A DNA stretch of 64,000 bases from Oscillospiraceae bacterium (GTDB lineage: Bacteria; Bacillota; Clostridia; Oscillospirales; Ruminococcaceae), in the NCBI GenBank assembly GCA_902363145.1, contig CABIZB010000001.1, positions 930,001-994,000 on the forward strand, given 5' to 3'. The notes below the pieces were generated by a model that had not been told where the DNA came from, did not search any database, and saw only the letters and a program-made list of their open reading frames with translations. The translations under genes were made by a program, and so were the position numbers. The stretch's first letter is position 1, and every line of letters begins with the position of its first letter. Below are positions 28,941-38,152 of the stretch, one piece after another.

Positions 28941-30031
28941 CAGAACGTTTCTTCCACCTCTCCGTAAATATCGGGATAAATGCTCTGCGCCATATATTTT
29001 ATGGCATCAACATAATACGGGCCTGCATTATAAAGATAATACTGCTGGGGAAGATAAATTACCCTGCCCTCGCTTATGGCATTCACCGAGCTCCACGCAG
29101 GATTTGAAGCGAACTGCTCTTCGACAGTCTTTTTAGCCTCTTCATTGCTTGATATCATAGTTGTTACAAGAACATAGTCGGGATCCTTTTCAACGATGTA
29201 CTCGATATCCAGCGGAGTTGTTTCTGAACCTACGGTATCGGGGGCAAGACCCGATGCGATGTTATCAAGCTCAAGGATACCTGCAATATCGCCTGCAATG
29301 CTGTTGTCAAGCTTTACGGCAAGTGATTTTGAAGTAACATAGAGAATTACAACTGATATATCATCATCGGGAAGCTTGTCGGTAATTTCCTTTTTGCCCT
29401 TTTCAAGCTCTGCGATGCGCTGTTCGGCAAGCTCGCTCTGACCCAGCAGTTTTCCGAATGCACGGTATGTATCAATAACGTCAGAAAAGCCTCTGATATG
29501 CGACTGGATAACGTTATAGCCCATCTCACGGAGCTTTGAGCCCTGAGTGGTCTGGGTGCCCACCTGTGCTATAATAAGGTCAGGCTCCTGTGCTATTACA
29601 GCCTCCATATCAACAGAATACACGGGGCCTATCTGGGGAAGCGACTTTATTTCCTCCTCATATCCTTCTGTAAGGCGGACATTATCGCTTACATCGGAGG
29701 TACAGACGGATTTGCCTCCAAGGTCATACCAGATATTCAGCGGAGTGCCTGACAGCACGGCTACCTTTTCAGGCTTTGTTTCTATGGTCGTTTCATATTT
29801 GAGATAATCACGCACCGTGAGAGGATAGTCATCGCCTGTAACGAGAATGGCTTCCTCACTGTCAGAGACTTTGTCGGCTGCTGCGGCATTTTTCAGTCCA
29901 CCGACCCCTGCATTGTTCGCTGTAGTCTCAGCCGCTCCCTCTGATGAAGTGCCTGCGTCCGATGATGCACAGCCCACTGCCGATAAAGCCACGACCGCTG
30001 CCATAAATGCTGTTAATACTCTTTTTTTCAT
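28940..30031 (-). CDS. ABC transporter substrate-binding lipoprotein, BtuF type
   Basis: First gene of the riboswitch operon, 363 aa. Lipobox AVGC near residue 20, a flexible Ser/Thr/Ala linker, and a class III binding fold (VAVLSGTPLNIWYDLGG, PDLIIAQVGTQ, PDYVLVTTM). This family binds corrinoids, siderophores or haem; the cobalamin riboswitch directly upstream supports a corrinoid or cobalt-related ligand. Confidence 0.9.
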   Translation of the reverse strand: MKKRVLTAFMAAVVALSAVGCASSDAGTSSEGAAETTANNAGVGGLKNAAAADKVSDSEEAILVTGDDYPLTVRDYLKYETTIETKPEKVAVLSGTPLNIWYDLGGKSVCTSDVSDNVRLTEGYEEEIKSLPQIGPVYSVDMEAVIAQEPDLIIAQVGTQTTQGSKLREMGYNVIQSHIRGFSDVIDTYRAFGKLLGQSELAEQRIAELEKGKKEITDKLPDDDISVVILYVTSKSLAVKLDNSIAGDIAGILELDNIASGLAPDTVGSETTPLDIEYIVEKDPDYVLVTTMISSNEEAKKTVEEQFASNPAWSSVNAISEGRVIYLPQQYYLYNAGPYYVDAIKYMAQSIYPDIYGEVEETF

Positions 30032-30071
30032 GATCCAATATCCTTTCGTGAACTTATATGTATTTATGCAA

Positions 30072-30118
30072 ATAAAAAACGGACATTACCCAAGCCCCAG
30101 CATGGATAATGTCCGTTT
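30072..30118 (-). terminator. Terminator of the cobalamin riboswitch (expression platform)
   Basis: Perfect 12-bp stem (30077-30088 with 30107-30118, AAACGGACATTA) followed on the minus strand by TTTTTTATTT. It lies between the aptamer and the start of the first gene, so cobalamin probably controls transcription by premature termination. Confidence 0.88.
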
Positions 30119-30269
30119 GCTTAATTCTTTCACTTTTTATGATATGATATGCCGTGCCAGGTTTTGCCAAATATAAAAAAGGCAAAACACAAGCGCCGCC
30201 AAAGCAGCCGATTTTTCACATCATACCATCATTTACGTTCCGGAGTTCCGCAGACAAAGGAAAAATTTC

Positions 30270-30472
30270 CTCATAAACAATACCCTGCACGGGGAGGATA
30301 CAGGCAAGTATTCCGACTTATTGCCCGCCAGAACGGCTCGCATACGCCTTCCCGAAGAAACTCTCCAGTGACTGACTCACGTCATGTATGCGTTAAGACA
30401 AAATACGGCAACGGCCTTGCTCAGGATTCGCACCTGATTCCTTGTTAGGCTTGGCAGCCTTTTGTTAAAAGC
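30270..30472 (-). ncRNA. Cobalamin (AdoCbl-type) riboswitch aptamer
   Basis: Minus-strand leader with the conserved parts of a cobalamin riboswitch in order: GGAATCAGGTGCGAATCC (P3 region, 30441-30424), AGTCACTG, GGGAAGGCG, and a B12-box-like AAGTCGGAATACTTGCC (30320-30304). Boundaries are approximate. A second hairpin (GTTTTGCC at 30155-30190 with its complement) lies between aptamer and terminator and could belong to the switch. Confidence 0.9.
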
Positions 30473-30515
30473 ACTGCTTTTGCACCTGTATCCCGATAGT
30501 TATTCATTTTTTATT

Positions 30516-30544
30516 ATTTTACCATCTTATTATTCGGTTGTCAA
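30516..30544 (-). promoter_or_regulatory. Promoter of the riboswitch operon
   Basis: Minus strand TTGACA (30544-30539), 17 bases, TAAAAT (30521-30516); transcription would begin about 35 bases before the aptamer. Confidence 0.82.
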
Positions 30545-30777
30545 TAGAGACTTGATGAACTTCAAATGCCTATGTTATTTCATTTTTCAAATAAACGCCT
30601 CCTTTTTAAATATTTATTTTTTAAATGCAAATAGTCATACTCTCAATGACCATAGATGAATAATTCACCTGAAAGCAGAAAAAATAGTAAGGCAACCAAA
30701 AACTCAGGAAAAAGTCAGCATCGCAATCATATTGCTGCGATACCGATCTTGAATTTATACGTGAAAGGAACGATACT

Positions 30778-30948
30778 ATGAAAGCAACAGGTATTGTCAG
30801 GAGAATTGACGATCTCGGAAGAGTGGTCATTCCCAAAGAGATAAGGAGAACTATGCGTATCAGAGAGGGCGACCCCTTACAGGCAACAATTACACAGGCG
30901 GATAGGCTTATACGGCTGGCGGAGAGATTGAAAGGCAACAATACATAA
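30778..30948 (+). CDS. Short AbrB/SpoVT-type DNA-binding protein, C-terminally shortened
   Basis: 56-aa protein. Residues 1-38 (KATGIVRRIDDLGRVVIPKE and then RRTMRIREGDPL) are the swapped-hairpin AbrB domain as found at the N-terminus of SpoVT. After residue 38 the sequence departs from the family (TITQADRLIRLAERLKGNNT), so the usual effector part is missing. An SD (GAAAGGA) is present 9 bases upstream. It may be a functional minimal dimer of the DNA-binding domain or a decayed remnant; nothing nearby decides this. It converges on the membrane-protein gene, with a weak shared terminator between. Confidence 0.65.
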   Translation: MKATGIVRRIDDLGRVVIPKEIRRTMRIREGDPLQATITQADRLIRLAERLKGNNT

Positions 30949-30976
30949 TAAAAATGATCTCAGCCTCAAATCATTA
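30949..30976. terminator. Weak bidirectional terminator
   Basis: 6-bp AATGAT/ATCATT stem (30953-30958 with 30970-30975) with A-rich and T-rich flanks between convergent genes. Confidence 0.4.
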
Positions 30977-30977
30977 T

Positions 30978-32150
30978 TTACATTGTTACCGCCCTCAGCA
31001 CCAGGCTCCAGCTGATACACACAATACAGAATGAAGTCAGCGTAGAACAGCAGGGCGGCAGGCTGCGGAGCTTTGTTTTTTCATAAAGCTTCATTGCAGT
31101 AAGCGGTGTAAAAACTGCCGCAACAAGTATGGATATTATCATAAGTGGGACGCTCATTTCGTAGGTGTTTATGAATGCGGAGATTATTACAAAGCCCGAA
31201 AAAGTAAAGGCGCTTTCTCCCCGCTTTATCTTTGGAAACCATAAAAAAATGCTTGTGGCAATGGTGATAAGCTGGCAGCACATGACTGTGGGGAATTTAT
31301 ACGCCGCACAGGAGTTAGCAAGCGGGTCAAGCCACCATGCCAGCACTGCTCCGATATACATTCCAACTGTTCCCCAGCTGCTTCCCCAGAAAATAAGCTC
31401 AGAGGGGTCTGCCAACAGCCGCCTTACATACAGTCTGCTGTCCGAAAAGCTCCTGTTATCCGCAGGAGAGCTTTTGTATATGCTCATATCTATGGGTGTC
31501 ATCCATGGGAGATGTCGGCAGAGCATGACGCACAGCGGAACTGTCACCGCCATGCCGATAGCTGCGGATACAAATGCGGGCAGTCCCAGCGGCTTTACTA
31601 TGTACGGCATTGCAATATACGCTCCGAAGCCCGCTGGGGCAAGTCCTCCTAGGATCATCTCGGTGGCGATCTTTTTTGCACCGCCGCCGTATATGGTAAA
31701 AAGCAGCGGAGCAAGACTGCAAAAGGATATGAACGTTGCTGCCCAGCCGTTCATGGTCGCCCTGTGATAAACAAGGTTTGCAAGGAGCATTGCTCCCGTG
31801 CTGACAAGAAGCATAGGAATAAAATAACCGCTGCCGCCAACAAGATCAGTGCCGCGGAAGCGTGAATTTGTCCGCTCAAAGAAATATCCGATGAACGTGA
31901 ATATTATCATCACAACACCGCAGACCCATGTTCTCATTACCTGACCCTCGGGTATCTCCCCTATCAGCCACTGTATCTCCGACCATACATCGCCTGCGTT
32001 TTTCCCTGCGATTATCTCGTCAAGACTATCTATATAATGGTTTGAAGCAATGCTGTCCTGCAAGGCGTTCATTATGAACATCAGCGCCGTACATATTATC
32101 AGCGTGACGATATAGGCAGGCAGAGCACCCTTTCTTTCCTTGAAAAACAT
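30978..32150 (-). CDS. Polytopic membrane protein of unknown function
   Basis: 390-aa integral membrane protein with about ten hydrophobic segments and no family I recognise. Notable stretches are RFRGTDLVGGSGYFIPMLL and YGGGAKKIATEMILGGLAPAGFGAYIAMPY. ATG 32150 follows AAGGAGGGGG. It lies 68 bases downstream of the importer ATPase gene oppF-like, with a 7-bp hairpin (AGCGCCG/CGGCGCT) but no T-run in the gap, so it is probably the last gene of the amidase/ABC operon. A role in transport or regulation of that system is inference. Confidence 0.6.
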   Translation of the reverse strand: MFFKERKGALPAYIVTLIICTALMFIMNALQDSIASNHYIDSLDEIIAGKNAGDVWSEIQWLIGEIPEGQVMRTWVCGVVMIIFTFIGYFFERTNSRFRGTDLVGGSGYFIPMLLVSTGAMLLANLVYHRATMNGWAATFISFCSLAPLLFTIYGGGAKKIATEMILGGLAPAGFGAYIAMPYIVKPLGLPAFVSAAIGMAVTVPLCVMLCRHLPWMTPIDMSIYKSSPADNRSFSDSRLYVRRLLADPSELIFWGSSWGTVGMYIGAVLAWWLDPLANSCAAYKFPTVMCCQLITIATSIFLWFPKIKRGESAFTFSGFVIISAFINTYEMSVPLMIISILVAAVFTPLTAMKLYEKTKLRSLPPCCSTLTSFCIVCISWSLVLRAVTM

Positions 32151-32218
32151 ATTCCCCCTCCTTGTAAAGTAGCGCCGCTCATAGCTCATATGAACGGCGC
32201 TGTACTGTACAATGGATA

Positions 32219-33214
32219 TTATCCGCAGAACTTGCTGCACATAACAAAATGTCCGGGAGAAACCTCCACGTTTTCGGGGCATTTTTCCATGCACTCATCG
32301 TCCGCATATATGCAGCGTGTGCAGAACGGGCAGCCCTTGGGCGGATTTTCGGGTGACGGAGTATCGCCGACTTTAAGGTCAAGGCTGAAGCCCTCATCGT
32401 TTATGCCCTTTTTGATACTGGGCGCCGCTTTGAGCAGCACCTTGGTATAAGGGTGACGTGCATCGCTGTAGATATCCTTGCTCTTTGCCCTCTCAACGAT
32501 ATGACCAAGGTACATGATAAGTATCTCATCTGCGATCTGGCGAACCACCGCAAGGTCATGTGCAACCAGCAGTATCGAAAGGTTAAGCTCGCTCTGGAGG
32601 TCCATAAGCAGATTTATTATCTGAGCCTGCAGTGATACGTCCAGTGCGGATATAGGCTCGTCTGCCAGCAGCAGCTTGGGATTTACCACCAGCGCACGGG
32701 CTATTACCGCACGCTGCCTCTGACCGCCCGAAAGCTGGTGTGGATATCTGGTAAGGAAGTCGGTATCAAGACCTATAAGATCAAAGGTCTTTTTGATGAT
32801 AGCCATTCTTTCAGCAGGGTCTGATACGCCCGAAAGCTTCAAAGGCTCCTCGATGGACTCCTGAATGGTAAAACGTGGGTGAAGCGAAGAAAGGGTATCC
32901 TGGAATATCATCTGGACGCTTTTCTTCATCTCGTCCCTGTCCTCTGGATAAAGCTCGTCCAGAGGGCAGCCACGAAATCTTACAGTACCTGTAGTGGGCT
33001 TTTCGATATCGGAGATTATTCTCAGCAGTACGGATTTTCCGCAGCCTGATTCGCCTACAAGGGCAATGGTCTTGCCCTCCTCTACCTCCAGCGAAACGTC
33101 GTCAACGATACGCTTGTTGCCGACTACCTTGCTGAACAGTCCACGTCTTACGGGATATAATTTAACAATGTTATCGCATGATAATATGGGATATGATTTA
33201 TCCATATAGCTCAC
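32219..33214 (-). CDS. Oligopeptide/dipeptide-type ABC transporter ATPase (OppF/DppF)
   Basis: 331-aa ATPase with Walker A GESGCGKS, LSGGQRQR and LLADEPISALDVS. The C-terminal Cys motif (CPFCTRCIYADDECMEKCP) typical of Opp/Dpp ATPases, which holds an Fe-S cluster in some members, is complete. It lies 3 bases after the second ATPase. Confidence 0.9.
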   Translation of the reverse strand: MSYMDKSYPILSCDNIVKLYPVRRGLFSKVVGNKRIVDDVSLEVEEGKTIALVGESGCGKSVLLRIISDIEKPTTGTVRFRGCPLDELYPEDRDEMKKSVQMIFQDTLSSLHPRFTIQESIEEPLKLSGVSDPAERMAIIKKTFDLIGLDTDFLTRYPHQLSGGQRQRAVIARALVVNPKLLLADEPISALDVSLQAQIINLLMDLQSELNLSILLVAHDLAVVRQIADEILIMYLGHIVERAKSKDIYSDARHPYTKVLLKAAPSIKKGINDEGFSLDLKVGDTPSPENPPKGCPFCTRCIYADDECMEKCPENVEVSPGHFVMCSKFCG

Positions 33215-33217
33215 TCC

Positions 33218-34249
33218 TTATTCAAGAACCGTATCGTCGGCAGTATTATAGTCAAGAAGCGGGAAGTGGCAGGCGCAGAATCTGTCCTCGCCTATCTGTT
33301 TCAGCTCGGGGACTTCCTTGCGGCAGATGTCCTTTGCATAGGGACATCTGGGAGCAAATGCGCAGCCGGGCTGAGGCTTTGCCATATTGGGAGGGAAGCC
33401 CTCGATGGACTTCAGTCTCTTTGTCTTACGTGCTTCAAGCAGTGGTACGGACTGGATAAGTCCGACAGTATAGGGGTGGGCAGGCTTTAAAAGCAGATCT
33501 CTCTTTGGTGAGGATTCAACGCAGCGGCCTGCATACATTACAAAGATATCATCGGAGAACTGGGAAACAACGCCGAAGTCATGGGTGATTATCATAATGG
33601 AAATGCCCGTTTCCTTCTGAAGCTCGCTGAGAGCCTCGATTATCTCCGCCTGAATGGTGATGCCAAGGCTTGTGGTAGGCTCGTCGGCAATAAGTATGGA
33701 CGGGTCGCATATCATAGACATGGCGATGAATATTCTCTGGCGGAAGCCTGCGGAAAACTCACAGGGGAACTTCTTCATTACCTCGTCGCCGTTGCGTATG
33801 CCTACAAGCTTCAATACCTCTATCGCCTTGTCATGGGCTTCCTTTTTGGTAGCGCCCTTCTTGTGGACAAGGTATGCTTCCGTAAGCTGGCTGCCAAGGG
33901 TAAGGTAGGGGTTGAAGGAGGTGGTAGGGTCCTGGAATATCATTGATATCTCCCCGCCCCTGATCTCGCTCATACGCTTCTCGCTGACTTTAAGGATATC
34001 CTCGCCGCCGAACTCAATGGTTCCGCCTGCGATATAGCCCGGCTCGTCAACGATACGCATAATGGAACGGGAGGTAACGCTCTTTCCCGAGCCGCTCTCG
34101 CCGATTATGCCGAGAACATGACCCTTTTTCAGTGAAAAGGTAACTCCGTCAACGGCCTTTACGGTAAGGTTTTCGTTTATCTTGAAATAGGTCTTGAGAC
34201 CCGTTACTTTTAAAAGAACATCGCCGATCTCAGCTTTTTTAACGTCCAT
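33218..34249 (-). CDS. Oligopeptide/dipeptide-type ABC transporter ATPase (OppD/DppD)
   Basis: 343-aa ATPase: Walker A GESGSGKS, signature FSAGFRQR (a small departure from LSGGxxQR), Walker B LIADEPTTSLG and the C-terminal Cys motif CAFAPRCPYAKDIC. The signature change Leu-Ser-Gly-Gly to Phe-Ser-Ala-Gly is compatible with the known variation in OppD. Confidence 0.9.
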   Translation of the reverse strand: MDVKKAEIGDVLLKVTGLKTYFKINENLTVKAVDGVTFSLKKGHVLGIIGESGSGKSVTSRSIMRIVDEPGYIAGGTIEFGGEDILKVSEKRMSEIRGGEISMIFQDPTTSFNPYLTLGSQLTEAYLVHKKGATKKEAHDKAIEVLKLVGIRNGDEVMKKFPCEFSAGFRQRIFIAMSMICDPSILIADEPTTSLGITIQAEIIEALSELQKETGISIMIITHDFGVVSQFSDDIFVMYAGRCVESSPKRDLLLKPAHPYTVGLIQSVPLLEARKTKRLKSIEGFPPNMAKPQPGCAFAPRCPYAKDICRKEVPELKQIGEDRFCACHFPLLDYNTADDTVLE

Positions 34250-34261
34250 GATGTTCCCTCC

Positions 34262-35164
34262 TTACTTGCGAAGCTTGGGGTCAAGCTTTGTCTGGAGACT
34301 GTCGCCTACAAAGTTCAGCGCCAGTACCATTATCATAATTACGATACCGGGGATAGCGGTTATCCACCAGTCGGTAGAGATGTACTGTCTGCCGTCCGCC
34401 ATAATGTTTCCGAGAGATATGGAGGGCGACTTGATGCCGAGCTGCATATAGCTCAGCAGGCTCTCGTTGATTATCATTGCTGCGATATCAAGAGGAAGTA
34501 CGGGAAGGATCGCAGGCATAAGGTTCTTGCCTACATATTTTACGGCGATCCTCAGTTTGCCTGCACCCATCATTCTTGCGGCTGCGATGTAGTCCATGTC
34601 CTTCTGCATCATAACGCTGGAACGCACAACTCTCGCATAAGCGGGCCATGCGGAAAGGCTCAGCACTATGATGATGCTCAGAGGATTGGGTTCAAACAAG
34701 GTAAGCGCAATGATAGCCAGCACGATGAACGGGAAGCCCATCTGAATATCGGTTATTCTCATTATCAGAGTGTCGATGAAGTTGGGGTGCGAAAAGCCTG
34801 AGATAATGCCCAGCACCACGCCTATAGCCAGTGCCAGCGCAACGCCGCCTATACTGATAAGGAGAGATGTGCGCAGGCCGTAAAGGATACGGCTGAAAAT
34901 GTCTCTGCCCATTGCGTCGCAGCCCAGAATATGCTCGCTGTCCGTAAAAGGCTTGGTAAGTCTTATGGAGGGCGTCATCTGCTGCGGATCGCAGGGAGCG
35001 ATGACAGGTGCCAGAACTGCCGAAAGAACGGCGATTATAACGATAAGCATTCCTATGCAGAACATCTTGTTCTTGCCGATATACTTGAAGAAGGCCTTGA
35101 CCTTTCCTCCGCCCGAAGCAGCTGCGGGCTTTGAATTTACTGCTTTTGATCTTACATCAGTCAT
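34262..35164 (-). CDS. Oligopeptide/dipeptide-type ABC transporter permease (DppC/OppC)
   Basis: 300-aa permease with a cytoplasmic N-terminus and six membrane segments; HILGCDAMGRDIFSRILYG and the EAA-type loop with AAARMMGAGKLRI are diagnostic. One base separates it from dppB-like. Confidence 0.9.
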   Translation of the reverse strand: MTDVRSKAVNSKPAAASGGGKVKAFFKYIGKNKMFCIGMLIVIIAVLSAVLAPVIAPCDPQQMTPSIRLTKPFTDSEHILGCDAMGRDIFSRILYGLRTSLLISIGGVALALAIGVVLGIISGFSHPNFIDTLIMRITDIQMGFPFIVLAIIALTLFEPNPLSIIIVLSLSAWPAYARVVRSSVMMQKDMDYIAAARMMGAGKLRIAVKYVGKNLMPAILPVLPLDIAAMIINESLLSYMQLGIKSPSISLGNIMADGRQYISTDWWITAIPGIVIMIMVLALNFVGDSLQTKLDPKLRK

Positions 35165-35165
35165 A

Positions 35166-36095
35166 TTACAAATCCCCCTGTGCCTTACGAATTCTCGGGT
35201 CGAGATATGCGTAGCCGATATCTATCAGCATATTGACCACGATAAAGAATGTGGAAAATACAATTATAAGACCCTGTACCAGGTTATAGTCACGTCTGTT
35301 GATGGCATTGAGTATCTCATAGCCGATGCCGGGATAGCTGAATACATACTCGATAACAACTATGCTTCCTGCGAGGAATCCCAGCTGACCGCCGAGGACG
35401 GTGAGAAGAGGGATAAGCGAATTTCTGAGGGCGTATCTGAAAAGTGCGCTCATCTTATGCACGCCTCTTGCTCTGGCTGCCTTGACAAAGTCCTGATTAA
35501 GGCTGTCGATCATACTGAGCCTTATGTTCTTTATCATAACGGACATTATCGGCAGCGCCAGAACTATTGACGGAAGCACTGTGCTTATGTAGCCCTTATA
35601 GTCCATGGAAGGCAGAAGATTAAGCTTTACACAGACAAGCAGTATAAGCATCGTTGCCACCCAGTAGTTTGGCATTGACTGGAACACTACGGAAATTCCC
35701 GATATCAGCCGATCGGCAAGCTTGCCGTTGTTTACTGCGGCAATTACACCGAACAGCAGGCTGAGTGCAACTGCCAGCACCACGGTGTTAAGCATAAGCA
35801 GCGCTGATTTTCCTATAGTGCCTGCGATGATGTGGTTAACGGAATCGTTCTTGAAGTAGGACTGTCCCATATCTCCGTGGAAGATATTTACGATATAGTC
35901 CTTAAACTGTATGATTATCGGATTATCAAGGCCCATCTCAGCCCTGATCACCTCACGCTGTTCATCGGTAGCGTTGGGCGCCATTATCTTGACAGGGTCG
36001 CCCGGGATATTTCTCAGCAGCACGAAGCTGATGAACGTTACACAGAATAAGATGAAAATTCCCTGAACAACACGTTTTATCGTTGTGTTTAACAC
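35166..36095 (-). CDS. Oligopeptide/dipeptide-type ABC transporter permease (DppB/OppB)
   Basis: 309-aa permease with FVLLRNIPGDPVKIM near the N-terminus and the EAA loop FVKAARARGV. Partner of the DppC-like subunit; about 93 bases follow the binding-protein gene. Confidence 0.9.
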   Translation of the reverse strand: MLNTTIKRVVQGIFILFCVTFISFVLLRNIPGDPVKIMAPNATDEQREVIRAEMGLDNPIIIQFKDYIVNIFHGDMGQSYFKNDSVNHIIAGTIGKSALLMLNTVVLAVALSLLFGVIAAVNNGKLADRLISGISVVFQSMPNYWVATMLILLVCVKLNLLPSMDYKGYISTVLPSIVLALPIMSVMIKNIRLSMIDSLNQDFVKAARARGVHKMSALFRYALRNSLIPLLTVLGGQLGFLAGSIVVIEYVFSYPGIGYEILNAINRRDYNLVQGLIIVFSTFFIVVNMLIDIGYAYLDPRIRKAQGDL

Positions 36096-36188
36096 AGTAA
36101 CTCCTCCCTGCGTAAAAAATTTGATAAAAACAGAAACGGGCAGTCATTCGTTTGTGTTTATGACTACCCGCTGTATTCTGTCTGAATG

Positions 36189-37793
36189 TTATTCCTTTAC
36201 TACGTCCTTGACTTCAAAGCTTGTGGTAGGCAGGGACTTGAAGCCCTTTACATTGCTGCCCACACCGTAGATGGACATGGAGTTGAAGAGAGGAACATCT
36301 TCGCACTTTTCAGCAAGCAGAGGATAAACCTCATTTGCAAGTATTTCCTTTCTCTTTTCGCTGTCAAGCTCGGAAGCTTCCTTGTCCATAACAGCATCCA
36401 GCTGATCGTCAACAAACTTGGTGATAAGTCCGGGAGATCTGTAGAAGGGGTTGAGCTTAAGGTCAGGCTCAAGTCCCGGAGGGCACCAGCCGCCGTCGAT
36501 CATGGTGCAGGGTGTTGCCTGATAATACATATCGTTCCATGTAGCGGTCTCAACAGGATTGAACTTTACGTTCAGACCGATAGCCTGGAGATTTGCAGTA
36601 ATGAACTCGCCGTACTCCTTGGTCTTTACATAGAAGCCAACTGAGGTCGTATAGGTCATTTCGGGAAGTCCCTCGCCGTTGGGGTAGCCTGCTTCGGCAA
36701 GAAGCTCCTTAGCCTTTTCGGGATCATATGTTGGGAAGTTGTCAACGGGAGAATAGCCCCAGACTGTGGAGGATACGTAGCAGTCTGCAACCTCGCCGTA
36801 GCCCTGGAGGATATCATTTACGATAGTCTCACGGTCGATAGCGTAGGAGATAGCTTTTCTTACAAGCTCTTCGTTCATAGGCTCAACCTCAAACTTGAAG
36901 AAGAGGTGCTTGAGCTCTGTGGTGAGCTGAGTGATTACCTCAGTATCGGGATTGTTTTCCAGAACACTTACCTGCTCGGACTCAACACGCTCGATGATAT
37001 CAGCCTCACCTGTCTGGAGGGCTGCAAGACGTGTGGAGGAATCCGCAACGTACTTGTACTGAACGTAAGGAGTCTTGGGAACACCTTCCCAGCAGTCATC
37101 AAATGCGGAATAGTAAATGGTGTCGTTCTCGTACTTATCGAACTTGTAAGCACCTGTGCCGTTGAAGCCTGCGGAAAGCTTTGCGGGGTCTGCAATGTCA
37201 TCTGCGGACATTACAGGTACCATACAGAGCATATTGATAAGGCCTGCATAGGGCTTGCCGTCTTCCATTCTTACGTTGACGGTGTACTGGTCAACAACCT
37301 CTACCTTAACGGGCTGGCTCCACCAAGCGGTGGTAACGCTGTCCTTGGAGGAATGCTTTTCCAGAGTAGCCTTTACGTCCTCAGCATCAAAGTCGCTGCC
37401 GTCCTGGAACTTTACGCCTTCTCTCAGCTTGAGCTGGAGAGTAGCATCATCAATATATTCCCATGATGTTGCAAGCTCGGGAGAAAGCTCCTGAGTATCG
37501 GTATCCATATGGATAAGTCTGTTAAAACATATCCACTCTGCGTGAAGCTGAGCGAGGGTCGTGTGGCTGGTGGGGTCCCAGTTTCCGAGGAAGTTCTCAG
37601 CGGAGAGGATAACAAGCGTATCCTTGCTGCCTGCTGTTCTTCCGCCGCCTGTTGTGGATGCAGCCGCTGTATCGCCGCCTGCTGCCGAAGAACCGTCAGT
37701 AGTTGTTGATGTATCACCGCAGCCTGCCATAACTGTAGCTGCCATCATAGCTGCGACCGCAGCAACTGTAAGTCTTTTTAATTTCGTTTTCAT
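36189..37793 (-). CDS. ABC transporter substrate-binding lipoprotein (SBP family 5)
   Basis: 534-aa lipoprotein of the DppA/NikA/OppA family: lipobox MAGC near residue 25, a Ser/Ala/Thr linker and then the large three-lobed fold with LREGVKFQDGSDFDAEDVKATLEKH. The family binds peptides, nickel chelates, sugars and many amines, so the ligand is open. The neighbouring amidase and small protein suggest an amide or peptide-like nitrogen source. Confidence 0.88.
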   Translation of the reverse strand: MKTKLKRLTVAAVAAMMAATVMAGCGDTSTTTDGSSAAGGDTAAASTTGGGRTAGSKDTLVILSAENFLGNWDPTSHTTLAQLHAEWICFNRLIHMDTDTQELSPELATSWEYIDDATLQLKLREGVKFQDGSDFDAEDVKATLEKHSSKDSVTTAWWSQPVKVEVVDQYTVNVRMEDGKPYAGLINMLCMVPVMSADDIADPAKLSAGFNGTGAYKFDKYENDTIYYSAFDDCWEGVPKTPYVQYKYVADSSTRLAALQTGEADIIERVESEQVSVLENNPDTEVITQLTTELKHLFFKFEVEPMNEELVRKAISYAIDRETIVNDILQGYGEVADCYVSSTVWGYSPVDNFPTYDPEKAKELLAEAGYPNGEGLPEMTYTTSVGFYVKTKEYGEFITANLQAIGLNVKFNPVETATWNDMYYQATPCTMIDGGWCPPGLEPDLKLNPFYRSPGLITKFVDDQLDAVMDKEASELDSEKRKEILANEVYPLLAEKCEDVPLFNSMSIYGVGSNVKGFKSLPTTSFEVKDVVKE

Positions 37794-37882
37794 ACCACCA
37801 CTCCTAAAATCTTTTTATTTTTATATCTTCTTTCCTTAAAATCTCTTAAAACTTCAAAAAATCTTTCCGTGATCTTTGAGTA

Positions 37883-38137
37883 TCAGAACTTCAGTTCCTT
37901 CTTGAGAGCCTGCATCTGTGCGGAGATGTACGCATTTCTGAATGCACAAGCGCAGCTGTAATCCTCGGGTACCATTTCCTTAACGGTGTCGGAGATCTTA
38001 GCCTCCTTATCGAAATCCACCTTAATGGTCATATCGCCGAACTTTTCAAGCAGCTCTGCCTTTGTTGCGGGGAAGGTAATACCTGCCTTACCCATTGCCT
38101 TGATAAGATTGTGAGCTTCAGATGTATAAACAGCCAT
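37883..38137 (-). CDS. Small conserved-looking protein of unknown function
   Basis: 84-aa protein, no signal peptide or membrane segment. It reads as a small alpha/beta or helical domain with FPATKAELLEKFGD and a CAC motif near residue 63. The SD (GGGAGG) is strong and it sits 15 bases after the amidase, so it is a real gene of this operon. The ELLEKFGD pattern weakly recalls the small MTH865-like proteins, but I do not assign it. A role as amidase partner or regulator is inference. Confidence 0.6.
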   Translation of the reverse strand: MAVYTSEAHNLIKAMGKAGITFPATKAELLEKFGDMTIKVDFDKEAKISDTVKEMVPEDYSCACAFRNAYISAQMQALKKELKF

Positions 38138-38152
38138 GATAATAACCTCCCA

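Noticed and set aside
30150..30192. Second terminator in the cobalamin leader
   Set aside because: The GTTTTGCC hairpin has its T-run in the loop, not after the stem, so it does not fit an intrinsic terminator; it may be part of the switch.
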